Origin: Nymphaea colorata
Taxonomy: Eukaryota > Streptophyta > Magnoliopsida > Nymphaeales > Nymphaeaceae
DNA: 64,000 bases
Direction of reading: 5' to 3'
Assembly: GCF_008831285.2 (NCBI RefSeq)
Contig: NC_045138.2
Coordinates: 9,513,205 to 9,577,204, forward strand
Below are positions 1 to 12,618 of the stretch, one piece after another. Each line of letters opens with the position of its first letter. Within the stretch, counting starts at the first letter, position 1. A model generated the notes under the pieces. It did not search any database and was not told the DNA's origin. It was given only the letters and a program-made list of their open reading frames with translations. The position numbers and the translations under genes were made by a program.

Positions 1-2280
1 GCTTGCCAATTTGGTGGAACATCGGGCACCACATGGGCCTTTGTGAACTGTAGTTTAAGTTGACGATGATATACTACTAATGTGTTATATATTTACAGCA
101 AGAAACCAACAGGATGTCAGAAGTCTCGGTCAATTAGTTCTGTCGAAAATGATGTAGATGACTAGCTGAGCTATCTAAACATATTGCTGGAAAAAGAAAA
201 GGGGCGAAGTTTTCTTGTTAGAGTTGGTAAATAATTCAGGCAGCCTGGCAGCTTAGGCCAGTTTGGCTACTAAAAAGCTGTGGCCGTTTTTGAGCGACAC
301 TGTAAGGTATGTATTGTGTGAGGGTATGTGCGATTGCTTCTTAGTGACTTTCTATCTTAATTTCTAGTTCATGATCACATGTGTTTACATGTAAATTTTT
401 TTATTTTACATAGATTATATAAATGAAATATTTTACTTCTATTTGCCTAAGTTTTCCATATGCAAGAATTTGAGAGATGAGACCTCACTTGTCGGTACGA
501 GGTCTAATCGTTCCTATCACCTTTATCAACATAGTCAGACCAAGGACTAGGCTACATATTCCAACTTCTAAGTCTAAAAGTCGTCCAAAACCTAAGAAGA
601 CAAACATGCCCTTATTTTGAAATGGTGTAAGTTTTAAGATCTACTCGGATCTCAAAGTGAATATATGAGCCTAAAGAAATTGATATGATGTTTGTTCATG
701 TCCAATTCATCAATGATCATGCAGATCAATAAACTAAATTAAAATGATGCATGCAAAGTAGATCATATAGACTTGGAATCCAGTTTTTACTTGTACTCAC
801 GTGAGGAACGTGGACCTATGTCTTGGAAAAATTACATCCAAATCTGAATATTTAATATGAGCTAAAAGTTTTTAGCTTAATTCTTTATATTTCCATGAAA
901 TTCTTGTTCTAAATCTGAAATGCAAGCTATTATAGAGTTCCAAAAAGTTATAATATAGTAATTGATGTTTATAGTTCGTGATCAAAGCTTCCAAATCTGA
1001 AAGCCAATAAATTTGTTCTTTCATCCACAGTCTTCTAAGATCCAAAGTCAGATAGGATAAATCTAGATTTAATGATTAACAAGGTTTAAAATCGTTGATT
1101 TGAATGCAATTCTACTCGGGTCGGCCTACAGTTTGTGATCTAACTTCCAAGATTTGAATCCAAAATCAAAAGCAATTTATGGTTTAAAATCTAAATCCAA
1201 TGCTTTTGAATCATATCGGAGATATGGATGAGCTAAATGCTAGGCCAGTCAAAGTGTTCAAGCTTGATGATCTGAACCTGGATAGACAGAGTTTGGTTTA
1301 GGGTGCTTGGTCTTCATCATTAGTGATTAAAACTTCCTAATTGGGACTTATTAGGAAATCTCCCCTTTATGGGACTAAACTTTTAGTCCCCCCCTCTCCA
1401 CAACACAAAACTTTATATTAAGACACGTTTTCAATTGAAAAAATATTCAATGTGCTTAAAATTGAGATCAAATTCCATTATGTGAAAAGCATTGCGTGCA
1501 TGGGGAAGTGTTGATTGATTCATGGTAAAGGATTCTTATTGACATTAAGTGTGGAGAATGGAGTGAAGAAACACACATTTAAAGTTTATATTAAAACGAA
1601 CATATGATAGAAAAATGGTCATTCCAATCACATACATATCTCGATTCAAAATTTTGTATGTGCTAGTTTGCTCAGCAAAGAATGTTGCATGATTCTTGTC
1701 CTTTTGTGCTAATTGACATTAAGCACCGAGTATGACAATGTATTACATGAATATAATGTGCATTAAACTCACATGTGGACCCTAGATCTAGATTTATTAC
1801 TAGGATCTGTATTTGGGTCAGATCTGAAGAAGATTCTAGAATATGAATCTAGATATGATTTGAAGATCTGGATCATGAGATCTAAAATTTAGAATAATGG
1901 ATCTAGATCTATAAAAGTAGATCGCAAATCTGAAATTTGAATATGACATCCAGATTTGGAAGTTGGATTTGAAATCTGGAAATGAGATCTAGAAATGGTG
2001 TGAACATGGACCTAGCTTGATCTGGGATAGGTGGGTTCATGATTAGTTACTTGTATTGGCCTTAGATTGGCTTTAGATTGAAAATGGGTTCGGACCTAGG
2101 CTAGGTATAGGGTTTAGTGGACTTAGTCTTGGTTCTATTTTTGGAAACCCAGTTTAGTGGAAATTTAAAGTCGGCTCAACATGGGCTCAAGCCTACTGGG
2201 TTCTTGTCTTTAGAATTTTACTATCGTAAAAGATCTACTCTATCGCTAAAAAGTGTGGCCAAGCAAGTGTCGTCTCAAAT
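1..2280. other. AT-rich intergenic DNA, no gene seen
   Basis: No reading frame, exon or transposon domain is recognisable on either strand. The stretch around 1790-2010 is unusually dense in GATCT and AGATCT words, which suggests decayed low-order repeats. Short similar blocks near 265-300 and 2245-2265 (both containing a CTAAAAAG then TGTGGCC pattern) could be remains of one repeat, but they are too weak to define an element. Confidence 0.5.
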
Positions 2281-2366
2281 GCACATTTAGCAGTAGTTTT
2301 TAACGACATAAAATTTTTCAAAAAAAAAATAAAAAAACCATCCTAGTACAGAAATAACCTGTTTTT

Positions 2367-2482
<116 letters not shown>

Positions 2483-3571
2483 CGAATGTATATATGCATA
2501 ACATATTATACAGATATATATGTACTATATTCTTCGTACAAACATATAGGTATTCCATTTGTACATATATGTGAATACTTTCTGTGTAAAATGGGAATTT
2601 TGGTGGGCATCCGGCTTCACTCTATATATATATATATAGTGGCACCAGCCACGCATTTTAACATGTGCTTCCAGTTTTAACATGCTCATGATGAATCGAC
2701 TTTACACATAAAGCTAGGCATACATGGAATCTTTTCCCGAACTAGACTTTACTTGGGCTAAAACAAGAGTGGAACCAAGTGCTCATCCTGCTTGCAGGAA
2801 ACAAACACACCAACTTTCCAAATTAATTTGGAGCTAAGATTTAAAGCCTAAATAGGATTCACAGCTAAACAAGAGTTCACTTCTCTCACTATCAGGTTGT
2901 TCATCTTAAAACGAGTAGGATTCCAAATTTTAAGTGGTTTTTCTCATCAGTGAAATTGCGGTGAGATTTCAGTTTTAGCTGAGCCTTTGCAAATTCTATC
3001 TTGTTGTCTTCACTTACTATCTGTCTGATATGTTTTATAGACTGATGATTTGGAGTTCGTCTAATAGCTTCTTTGGTTATATTGTAATAGTAATGACCAA
3101 ACTGCGATAAATGAAACAAGAACAAAAGCAAGAAATTGGCAGCAAAATCAAAAGAGAAGAAAATTGTGCATATTGTTGTAATCTTTTTGTTTAAGAGGGG
3201 CACACTGTGAGCCCCAAAGATAAAAGATAAAAATGGTAGGCGCATTTTATATTTTTCCATGGGTATAAAAACACATGCACACATCAAATTTTTATTGTAA
3301 TCTAAATACCGTGGGCCTTCATTAGTATTACATTTAGCTTCTCTGAAAAATTTTGCATTAATTAATAGAATAAGTTAAAGTAGTCATAGAACTAACAACT
3401 TCATCCTCAAAAGTGACTTAACTCCTTTTACGTTATACCTGAAGTCACAACATCTATTAATATGATGCTCCCAAATTATTCCAAAAGAATAAAAAACTAT
3501 GGTGACATCTGTTTCTTTTTCTTCCACAAGTAGGATGAACCCAAATCATGTGACGAATTGTATTAAGAAAT

Positions 3572-4115
3572 CTCTAGAAATGTTAGCAGCCAGGAAAAAA
3601 GAGAGGAGGAAGGAGGGGCTAGAATATCACGTCTTACTTATTAAAAAACATTGCCCTAATTGGCCAAGTAACATAATAACCTTATGAAGAATGGATATTT
3701 ACATAAGTGTACACATGTAAGACTAAGACTAGATTGGATTCATATCCAGATACAAAACAATAAAAACGACAATATACAAAGAATGTGAACATGTGTTGAC
3801 ATTGTGATACACCTTCTAGAAAAGCACCCCATCCTAAGATCAAAATGGCCCTACTACCATGTGAGAGCTCTAAATATGTTGACAGCAAGGAAATGAGAGA
3901 AAAGGAAAGAGATGCCAGAATATATTCAAATGAGAGCAATGGTGCTCTGTTTCATTGCTTATATAGAAAGAACATTGTAGTAATTGACCAATTACAGTAA
4001 TGCCCTTATGAAGAAAGAGTACTTACATAATGTGTATACATGTAATACGTGGATGGGATTGGATTCAAACCAAAATCTCAAAAATAAAAGACAAACAATA
4101 TACACAAACTAATAT
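3572..4115. repeat. Diverged direct repeat pair, LTR-like
   Basis: Two imperfect direct copies lie at about 3572-3790 and 3868-4115. They share, in the same order, a CTCTA-AAATGTT block, a purine-rich stretch, an ATTG-CC/A-ATT block, a CTTATGAAGAA block and a TACATAA-TGT-TACATGTAA block. The second copy contains a TATA-like GCTTATATAGAAAG. The arrangement suggests a duplicated old LTR or a duplicated non-coding segment. No internal coding domain lies between them. Confidence 0.45.
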
Positions 4116-4173
4116 ACATGTCTCCTAACAAAGTGAACCTAACTCGGCCATGCGCAAGCTGTTAATATGCCTA

Positions 4174-4505
4174 TTTGTTGTTTTGCCATCGCCTGACTAG
4201 ATATCCATACAATAAAAGTAGATATTGAGAAATAAGAAATAGAACACTGTAGTCACTGTCAGTATTATCTATTGAAGAACTAAATTGGCACAGAAAGCAA
4301 TCCTTTTAGGAGTAGTAAATAAGTAATATCACATTATCAACTACAACTATTTGTTCGGCCATCACTTGACTGGACACCAAATGCAACACGGGTAGACATT
4401 AAGAAACAAGAAATATAACATTGTAGTTACTACAATTGTTCTCTATGGAGATAGATACTGACAGAAAAAGCACTTATTATTTAATACTAAATCAGTTAGA
4501 TCACA
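4174..4505. repeat. Second diverged tandem pair (~175-bp units)
   Basis: Units at about 4174-4342 and 4348-4505 share TTGTT--GCCATC-C-TGACT, GTAGA-ATT-AGAAA-AAGAAAT and CA-TGTAGT-ACT blocks in the same order. This indicates an old tandem duplication. No coding potential was seen. Confidence 0.45.
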
Positions 4506-5036
4506 TGTCAAAAAATAATAGAACAGGAAAAAGAAAAACGGAACCTTAGGTTGCAGACCATGTTATTATGTTTAGAACTAAGCAGAGGATATAAAAGAAG
4601 ACAAGGTAAAGGGGCACGAATTGGAACAATCACCTTTTGAGCCTAACAATTGTGCTGATAGCATGATGGTCTAGGAGTTCAGCAAGTGCATAGAGCTTAA
4701 TAGCAAACAGCTACTAGTGCAATCAGGTAAGCATTGAGAATGATGGAAGATAAATCAAAAGAGTCAAGACTCATTAACCCTAATACCCAAGAGTAACAAG
4801 GAGACTGTAAACAATGAAAAGGCTCTTACGTAATAGAAAAATATATAACCCCAACTAAAGAAGAAGCATGGTGACATTTGCATTAAACCAAATGGTAAAT
4901 ATCTAAGACCATCATTCTTAAAGTGTGTGTAGATGATGCATATATGGGAATAACTTGCACATACTTCAGAAAAATTGGCAGCACAAATTCACAAAGTTAC
5001 ATCTCCAAAAGATAAGGGATTACTTGGGCAGTGTAT

Positions 5037-5092
5037 GTTATAAACCAAGATAGACATAATATGTGTTATAAACCAAGATAGACATAATATGT
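5037..5092. repeat. 28-bp perfect tandem duplication
   Basis: The unit beginning GTTATAAACCAAGATAGACA occurs twice back to back with a period of 28 bases and no visible differences, so it is a recent replication-slippage event in non-coding DNA. Confidence 0.9.
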
Positions 5093-5575
5093 TGTCCCGA
5101 AGTCCCATCATTTGGAGACCTTCTCTGACCTTTCGATCCTGGAAGATCTTTGAGGTATTTATGTCATCATTATGTGACATGTACTATGCAGCTTACGGAA
5201 AATACAGAGTTACTAGAAAAAAGAAGTATTACCTAATACCTGTCCTTTGCAAAACTAGAAACATGTGTGAGTGAATAAGAATTGATCTTCAAACTTATGC
5301 ATGATCTCATTAGTATGGTATACCACTATTGTTACCAGATATATAATGTATAACATTAACTGTATTATGGGCTTATCATAATAACGTATATAGCCTGCAC
5401 TATGTAATATATCATGTATAATTAGTGTAATCTGTTATAGTCTATGGTGCCTATCTCTATTGGGTTGATGCCAATAGAGATAAGCACTATTATATGGCTG
5501 TATAGTATCCATATACACATATGTATATATGCACTATATACTATTACATACAATACAATTAGGGTACCTATAAAG

Positions 5576-5578
<3 letters not shown>

Positions 5579-5607
<29 letters not shown>
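5579..5607. repeat. (AT)n microsatellite
   Basis: About 14 AT dinucleotides inside the AT-rich block. Confidence 0.9.
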
Positions 5608-5610
<3 letters not shown>

Positions 5611-5688
5611 CATATGGTCATTAATGTATAGTATGGGTTGTTACATATTGTAACCCAAATGATAAGTACAAACAATGACCATGTTAAT

Positions 5689-5758
5689 CTTTATGGTATC
5701 ATAGTACAACTTTCCCATAAGCTCTTTATGGTATCATAGTACAACTTTCCCATAAGCT
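5689..5758. repeat. 35-bp perfect tandem duplication
   Basis: The unit starting CTTTATGGTATCATAGTACA is repeated twice with period 35 and no visible mismatch. Confidence 0.9.
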
Positions 5759-7073
5759 CATGATATACAGGTAACAATGGCTGATGATATTGCATAAAAG
5801 CCCATTGTAGTAACCTATATTGTTTGTGCTAAGGGCACTACTGGTAATATGAACACTCATGTCATACAAAGGGTTATAGGTAACCCCTTATAATGGGTAA
5901 GGTCATATGGTAAGGTATAGTTAAATAGGGTAACTATTATTGTACGATATATTGTTATATTAGACGTACATATAATACTGTTATTATATACGTACGTATA
6001 ATAGTTATTATGCACTACATGTATAGTGCATATGGCCATTTATAATGGTCCAGTAGTGCCCCTATACATTAATAACAATGCTACTATAATATATGTTACA
6101 TATATTTTAATTATGAAACCTTAGGGTTGAAGCGCACGTGTCCCTATGTGCCTCATTTGGTAGACGCGTACGATCTGTGATACGTTCAATGCTTGAGGCA
6201 TACGCCTCATGGACAGTTTAGTTTTTTTAATTAAAAAAATTAAAATTAAATAAAAATAGTCCTAATTAACCACGTTTGTATCCCTAAATCCCCTATTTTC
6301 AATCCAAATCACCTGTGAAATTCAACCACCGTTGCTGCACACTATGAAATTGCTAGAGGTTGGAGGCTGGAGCTGCAGCTGGTGGAAGTTTTGGAAGTTT
6401 GGAGCCATCGCCCAACGTCAGAAATCCAACTGTAAGTTTCTTTGAATCTCTTTCTCTCCATGGCTGGCGTTGACCATGGCCACCCTCTCGCTCCCTCAGC
6501 TCTCTGGCGGCCAGAGTTGTCGTCTGTCGGCATATGTTGCTGAGTGCAAACGGTGAAGAAATTTTACAACGAAAAGAAAATGGGTTTTGCGCCAAACAGC
6601 CCCTGCCTTATGGCTTTGTTGCAAATGGTATCTGAATTTGTGTGGTTTTCAAATTAGTACCGATCTTCATATCTTGGGTGTATTTCCTTCTTCTTTAATC
6701 TAGCTCTATCTTTCTTGTATGCGTCGCCCCATTTCCTGTACACGTCGCCAAGCATTGGTGGTATTTAAGGGTTTGCATATGTTGTGTGTTGTTCTTTATT
6801 GATATGCTTAGTATTGTAGTTTTATAAATATTATATAATTCACAAATTTGTCCGTGAAGCTTACGCTTCAATTAACCCCTCGCCTCGTCTCATGAGAGGC
6901 TGAACTCCTTGCCTCGCTTTCTCGCCTTTTACAACACTTTTCAAAATAACAGTGCTAGGTCTGGTATATATATATATATATATAATATATTTATATAACC
7001 CCTATACAGTAACATAATATGGTTATATTTAGGTCCTACCATACAATATGCTCATGAATGTATGTGTCGTAAA

Positions 7074-7518
7074 CTAAGTCACATGGATACTTCAGCAAGG
7101 TCCACGTACTCGTGTCGCCGTACCCGTACCCAAAATGGGTACTTTGACACTTGGGTACCTATAGATCCAAACTGCTTAATTTTACTTTGATTTAATTTTT
7201 TCCGCCTTATTTTTTATTCTATTCTTTGGATGTGAAAATTCGATTGATGTTCATATTTGACTAAGGGGCTCTTTGGTTGTCCATATGTTTAAGTTTTTCA
7301 TAGGTTTCTTAAACACACTACTGCAAGAGCCGTTGATATATATTTTCTATGTTATTTATTTGATTACGTTGATATATATTCTTTATTTTGATACATATTC
7401 TATAAGTATTTCTTATTGTTTGTATATATATACGGCCATACCCTCGCACCCAAGTTTTTTGAAAATGGTCAGTACCCGTACCCACACCGGCACCCGTACT
7501 CGTACCTATGTGACATAG
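7074..7518 (-). mobile_element. MITE copy A (445 bp, 8-bp TSD)
   Basis: The left end reads CTAAGTCACATGGATAC and the right end, reverse-complemented, reads CTATGTCACATAGGTAC, giving terminal inverted repeats. It is flanked by near-identical 8-bp target duplications (GTCGTAAA at 7066-7073, GCCGTAAA at 7519-7526). Inside are GTACCCG-rich subterminal blocks, a CACCCAAGTTTTTTGA block and a TATATATA core. The same modules occur in the copies at 10930, 39161 and 63567. It has no coding capacity. The 8-bp duplication suggests hAT-type mobilisation, but the terminal bases are not the usual CAGGG, so superfamily placement is tentative. Confidence 0.8.
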
Positions 7519-7968
7519 GCCGTAAATAACTAACTGGTTACATATATATACTTAGTAGTGTAACCGATGGACTAGAAAACGTACTATATATGTACTCTAT
7601 CATATTATTAACAAGGATACTGACAATAAGCAGTATCTTATAATATATATAGTTCATATGATCTTTACACTGATAGGTTCTAGACACAGTACAAGCTTAC
7701 ACTACCCTCTAATCATAATCTGTCAACCTCATTGGAGATAGATCACAAACTATACCTTTCACCCTTTGCAATGTTTATTTTTCCAGACTAAATATTATAT
7801 TATATACATATAATATATTACATGTATAGTAATATGCATTATAACATGTATAGTATTATGTACATGTATACAACACATAGTAAGAGAATATTTAAAAAAT
7901 ACATTATATAACATATGTATTATATAATGTGTACATATAAATGTACATAGATATTTCTACAATAATAT

Positions 7969-7978
7969 ATATACATAC

Positions 7979-8059
<81 letters not shown>
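7969..8059. repeat. (ACAT)n then (AT)n microsatellite
   Basis: About five ACAT tetranucleotides lead into about 34 AT dinucleotides. Confidence 0.95.
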
Positions 8060-8062
<3 letters not shown>

Positions 8063-9568
8063 CGCATATATCATGTATATATATAACATAATGTATATAA
8101 TATAACATGTGCATACATATATGTATATATGTACATTTACATGTTACATATATTATACATGCATAATAAAGGTAACATATTTCAATATATACATACTAAT
8201 GTAATATACATGTGATACACGTATATAGTATTGATGTACTACATTATAATATATAAATAGTAGCGATGACTATAGTACGATAAGGACTTGACCATACAAA
8301 GGGTATATGCCTAAGACCTACGCCTGTAAATATATACCATTATAATATTTACTAAACACCTATGATATGGTATGAACAAGCATAAGATTATATGTATGTA
8401 ATATGTTATTACTATTACCAAAACATATGTACACAGGGTAATATAATAATAGTACACAGCATGATAAGGTAATTACAACCTTAATATATACCCATGTTAG
8501 TGCATAATGAGCTACTTCTAGGCATCACATATTATAAGTTTATAACATGCATGTTATAATCCAGTAACATACGGTCCTCACTTAAGAACTACAATGTATG
8601 AGTTCACCTTTGTATTATAGTACTAATCTGGTATAAATGGTAACGTTAAGTTGTATATTATAGGATATATATGTGATAACTATAATGTACAACATGTACG
8701 TCATATGGGACCTAACGGGCTAATATTCACATTGCCCTTGTATACTTATAGTATATGTTTGTTATAACATATACTATAACTATTAAGGCATTGAGTATGC
8801 CCATAACATATATTATAACATAGTACTATATTATAACATAATATACCTATGATGCTTTGTTATATATACAAATAACACTATGCAATACCCATATACAGCT
8901 ATTATAGTGTATATTTATACAGAGGTACTGGCCATAACAGGGGGGTCTATGTGCCCCTATATTATACATCATAGTACTGTGTGCAGTACTGTACATTGTA
9001 CTACATATAATCCTTCTTGGTTTAGGGTAATCACACCTATATATGTATTTGTCAGCTAATATATGGCTGTAAAGTATATGGTCAACTATATAATAACATT
9101 ATAGAGGTGATATACCCTTTGTTTGTCACATTAACTACACAACCACTTATAGCTAATAACGCCACTTACAGTACTGCACATAGCTTACATTATAGTGGGG
9201 GTTATATGCTTGTCCCAATATGTATTATCAACTAGTGTATATGGTTATAGGCAATAACAGCCATATATTATATATATAGCTGGACAATATAGGCTATAAA
9301 CAATAATATTATGTATACGTGCACAATATGATATAACATGTATGGGCTAATGGTTACCTCATACATTGGGCTATTACGAAATAAATTTCTTCTTAATGAT
9401 TCGTTATAATTTGATTTACATAACTAAACGAAAAAGGCTTTTGATTAAATAACAAAACCATTAGGCTTAAACCTTATCCAGAGTACATCGGTAGCCTAAA
9501 CCTAAACCAAAGGTTGACACACAATGGGAAGATAATATGTATAAGCAAAAAGATAGCTAGATACTGAC

Positions 9569-10788
9569 AAATTAGTGATATAGTCTTCCTCCCACAAGGT
9601 TTTCACAATCTCATTCCAAAATGGAGCAAACTTGGCAGCATATGCCATGTCTCTCGGAATATAGTCCTACACCAAATATCATTAGCCATTAACTATAAAA
9701 TTGAAACTAGAATGAAAAGAAGAATGAATCACCTGAAAATATGCAGATTTAAAGAATCACATGCCATCGTCCATGGATGCTCCATTCAGATACATCATTT
9801 ATAATAAATGCAACCCCACAGAGATGAGTACATAAATGCAAGGATAAATAAAAATCCTACTGCATGGAATATGTGCATGTGATGAAACCAACACATATAC
9901 AAACCACAGTAAACAACATGCATACTCAGATACATGAATCAAAATTGATGCAACTGTAAAGCCTGAGGTGGCCATTGTGTACAAACGGCTACTAACAGAC
10001 CACAAGCCTTCTAGTTGAAATGCTATACAGCCAAACACATTAGGTGGAATTCAGGCATTAGACTATGTGATTTTAGGTGCTACAGAAAACACAAAAGAGA
10101 GGTCATGATTCAAATGTTAAAAACTTAAAATCATCAAGAAACATTCTTTTCTGCCTGGACAGCATAACACATATCATAATTGTGGACCACATGCATCAAA
10201 CACAAACAATTCTACAACTGAAAGATATAAACCTAGAGAATAGTAGATGACAGATAAATCATAAAAAAAAGAAGAGGGTAAGGTAAAGTTCCTTGTCTTC
10301 ATTTAGGTGAGACTCGATTTTTCTGAAATCAGATTCAGGTAATGACTCTGATCCAGTCAGGTGACAAATAATTCACCAAAAATTCATAGAGAGAAACTCA
10401 AACGCATGTGCCCAACACTTACAATACATAAACACCTGAAAGGGCATGTTTAACACTTGTACAACCTTAATAAGGTAGATATCATATTAGTATTTCATAG
10501 ATGCAAGCATGGCCTATATTTAATTAGATTTCAAGGTGGGTCCACACATGAAATCTTGAAAGACATGGACAGTTTAAAATGAAAAAAAGAGAACCTGCAC
10601 CCAGAAATCCAACTCTACTCTGAATTTATGTAAGTATAATATGTTATCATCTTTTCCATATTTCGCAAATCCAAGATCCATTCCAGAGCTCACCTGTATA
10701 TTTCCCTACCAACTCATGTTACACGTGTGGATGGGGCCACCAGTCCAGAGCATTACAGGTCATTGCATATATGTATGTATATATATAT

Positions 10789-10837
<49 letters not shown>

Positions 10838-11634
10838 TATTATACTCCCATTTATATATAGGCTTATAGCTTACCTCACAGCTATGTGAGGAAGGAAATT
10901 TTATTTTCAAAAGAGAAATTAATTAGATGCTATGTCACACAGACTCTTCAAAAAAAAGGCCGGCCGCACCCATGTCAACATGACGCTGGTGCTAGTCCTG
11001 GTGCAGCTCCAACACGCACCCCAACCGTGTCCTTTCTTATGCAAGTTCAAAATATTTTCCATTTTTTTCATCTCCCTGTTTCTTTCTTTATGCATAGTAA
11101 TAAAAGTAAAAAAAAATAAAGCTAAGAAACAATCTAAAATTATATATATTATGAATACACATTTATATATATGTAATAAATATATTATATATATACAATT
11201 ATACACCCTCGCCACACCCTTGCCGATTAACATGTATTCTCATTTAATTGTATTTAGCCACACAGATATATGGGGAAAAGAAATTTAAGTTTCCAAAACA
11301 GAATTAGTTAGATGTTTTGCTAATTAAGCATGATGGTCTCTCTCCCTCTCTCTCTGTGATGACCAAGAAAGAGTGAGTGAAATTCCCATTACAAGATACT
11401 CAAGTTTATAGAAAAGTATTAGTAAGATGATATGAAGTCCTCTCTTCCAAATGATATTTACTACTAAGAGGCCTTTCCAAAAAAAGTGAGACCTGCACAA
11501 CATTTTCTAAGGAAATGAACACTAAAAGATATTTAAGTCTCCCAAAAAAAATGAGTTATAAGATGACCTAAATGCATCTCTAGAGCTCAACAATACAATA
11601 AAGACACTTGCAATTAAAACAGAATACAAATTGC

Positions 11635-11701
<67 letters not shown>

Positions 11702-12592
11702 GCCCCAAGCATAAAGTATAACCCGAGTCCAGCAGCTCATTATGGACGTGAAACCCTTCAAGGCATCTCCACGTATCACATAGCTACCAACAAAGCTCTC
11801 AATACCCTTATAAAAGCATGGTTGATGTCTTCAAGTAACATGCAATAAAGAAAGCTCCCAAGCATCCCAGACAATTCAATTATATACAAAAAATAAAGGA
11901 TAAGTCTAACACACCAAGTCAAAAAATTGAAGCATATTACATGTGGAATCATAGATATTCCATCTTTATTCATAAAAAAGTGTTAAATATAACAGCAAAG
12001 ATTGCATAAATTCAATTTGAAGAATACATAATCACAACGCTCCAAATATAACTGTCAACTCACCTGATTGGAAGCATACAAAGAACTCCTGCCACACAGT
12101 ATTTTGGTAAGCAAAGGAAGACAAGGCACTAAAATGCAGAAAAGAAGGTTGGTCATGCAATGAAACATGAATTTAAATGTGAAGACTGAGCAATGAGCAC
12201 TTACTTTTTGGTTGGCACATGAAGATACTTCATGAAAGCTTCAGGAAACTGCTCAAAAAGCTCATGAACAGCATCAACAGAATGAATCTGAAACCAGAAA
12301 GTGAAAATGTTGAAGGAACAGCAGATTATCAATCTGGAAGGAAAAGTAATAAAGCAAGCACACCATACTAAATTTATAACATTAATTATTTCAGACACAT
12401 AAAATAACTTGGTGTAAAAATATCAACTTAGAGCAAAAATATCTCAAAAAACCAAGCAAAACTCATGATTTTTCCAAGCAAAAAGCTAAACACTACCACA
12501 CTAAGATAATAAGATGAACGGCATACCTCGGCTAGACCATCACTTGCCCCAAGCAAGAAGCCAACAATTGCAGAAAAGAGTGTATAGAAAAT
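9569..12592 (-). CDS. Callose synthase (glucan synthase-like) gene, four internal exons
   Basis: Callose synthases are large plasma-membrane enzymes that make beta-1,3-glucan from UDP-glucose. Four minus-strand exons are readable: 12527-12592 (IFYTLFSAIVGFLLG...), 12205-12287 (IHSVDAVHELFEQFPEAFMK...), 12064-12088 and 9569-9666 (AYAAKFAPFWNEIVKTLWEEDY...). They correspond in order to the segment linking the N-terminal membrane region to the large cytosolic domain. They match the GSL10/CALS9-GSL8 type best (family knowledge, no search run). Junctions have canonical GT/AG sites (for example donor GTAAGT at 12204), and the phases fit: 66 nt phase 0, 83 nt phase 2, 25 nt, 98 nt phase 2. The last intron is about 2.4 kb and carries a MITE and microsatellites. 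I found no exon upstream (12.65-20 kb) or downstream (1-9.5 kb), so this is either a gene with very long introns or a fragment. The first exon's start is altered by a tandem duplication. Confidence 0.72.
10792..10835. repeat. (AT)n microsatellite
   Basis: About 22 AT dinucleotides, in the callose synthase intron. Confidence 0.93.
10930..11225 (-). mobile_element. MITE copy D, truncated at one end
   Basis: It starts CTATGTCACACAGACTCTTC followed by AAAAAAAGG and CGCACCCATGTC blocks, then GCAAGTTCAAAATATTTTC, a TTTCTTTCTTTATG block, AGTAATAAAAGT and a TATATATA core, and ends in ACACCCTCGCCACACCCTTG. This is collinear with the reverse complement of the copy at 63567-63939, but the second terminal repeat is missing. 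It lies inside the 2.4-kb callose synthase intron, between two imperfect ~55-bp direct repeats (about 10876-10929 and 11256-11315). Non-coding. Confidence 0.72.
11637..11697. repeat. (AT)n microsatellite
   Basis: About 30 AT dinucleotides in the callose synthase intron. Confidence 0.95.
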
Positions 12593-12618
12593 CTGAAAAA
12601 GAGTGTATAGTAAATCTG
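12573..12618. repeat. 23-bp tandem duplication at an exon start
   Basis: Units 12573-12595 and 12596-12618 differ at only two positions. On the minus strand each contains a CAG followed by the codons for the family's I-F/Y-Y-T-L-F. The duplication therefore straddles the acceptor side of the first recognised callose synthase exon and creates an additional CTTTTTCAG acceptor. Confidence 0.9.

Larger units (their letters stand above)
5280..9390. other. Highly AT-rich, palindrome-dense non-coding block
   Basis: The block is dominated by TATA, GTAC, ATAT and CATATG-like words and short palindromes. It is interrupted by a more ordinary, partly GC-richer segment (about 6110-6960) and by the MITE at 7074-7518. 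Words such as TATAACAT, GTACATAT and GTATAGT recur throughout without a fixed period. No open frame of coding quality exists. It could be an old, slippage-expanded repeat or the AT-rich interior of a large non-autonomous transposon. Nothing in it identifies a function. Confidence 0.5.

Noticed and set aside
240-2310. Possible transposon bounded by CTAAAAAG-TGTGGCC blocks at both ends
   Set aside because: The two blocks are short, in the same orientation, and have no target duplication, so an element cannot be supported.
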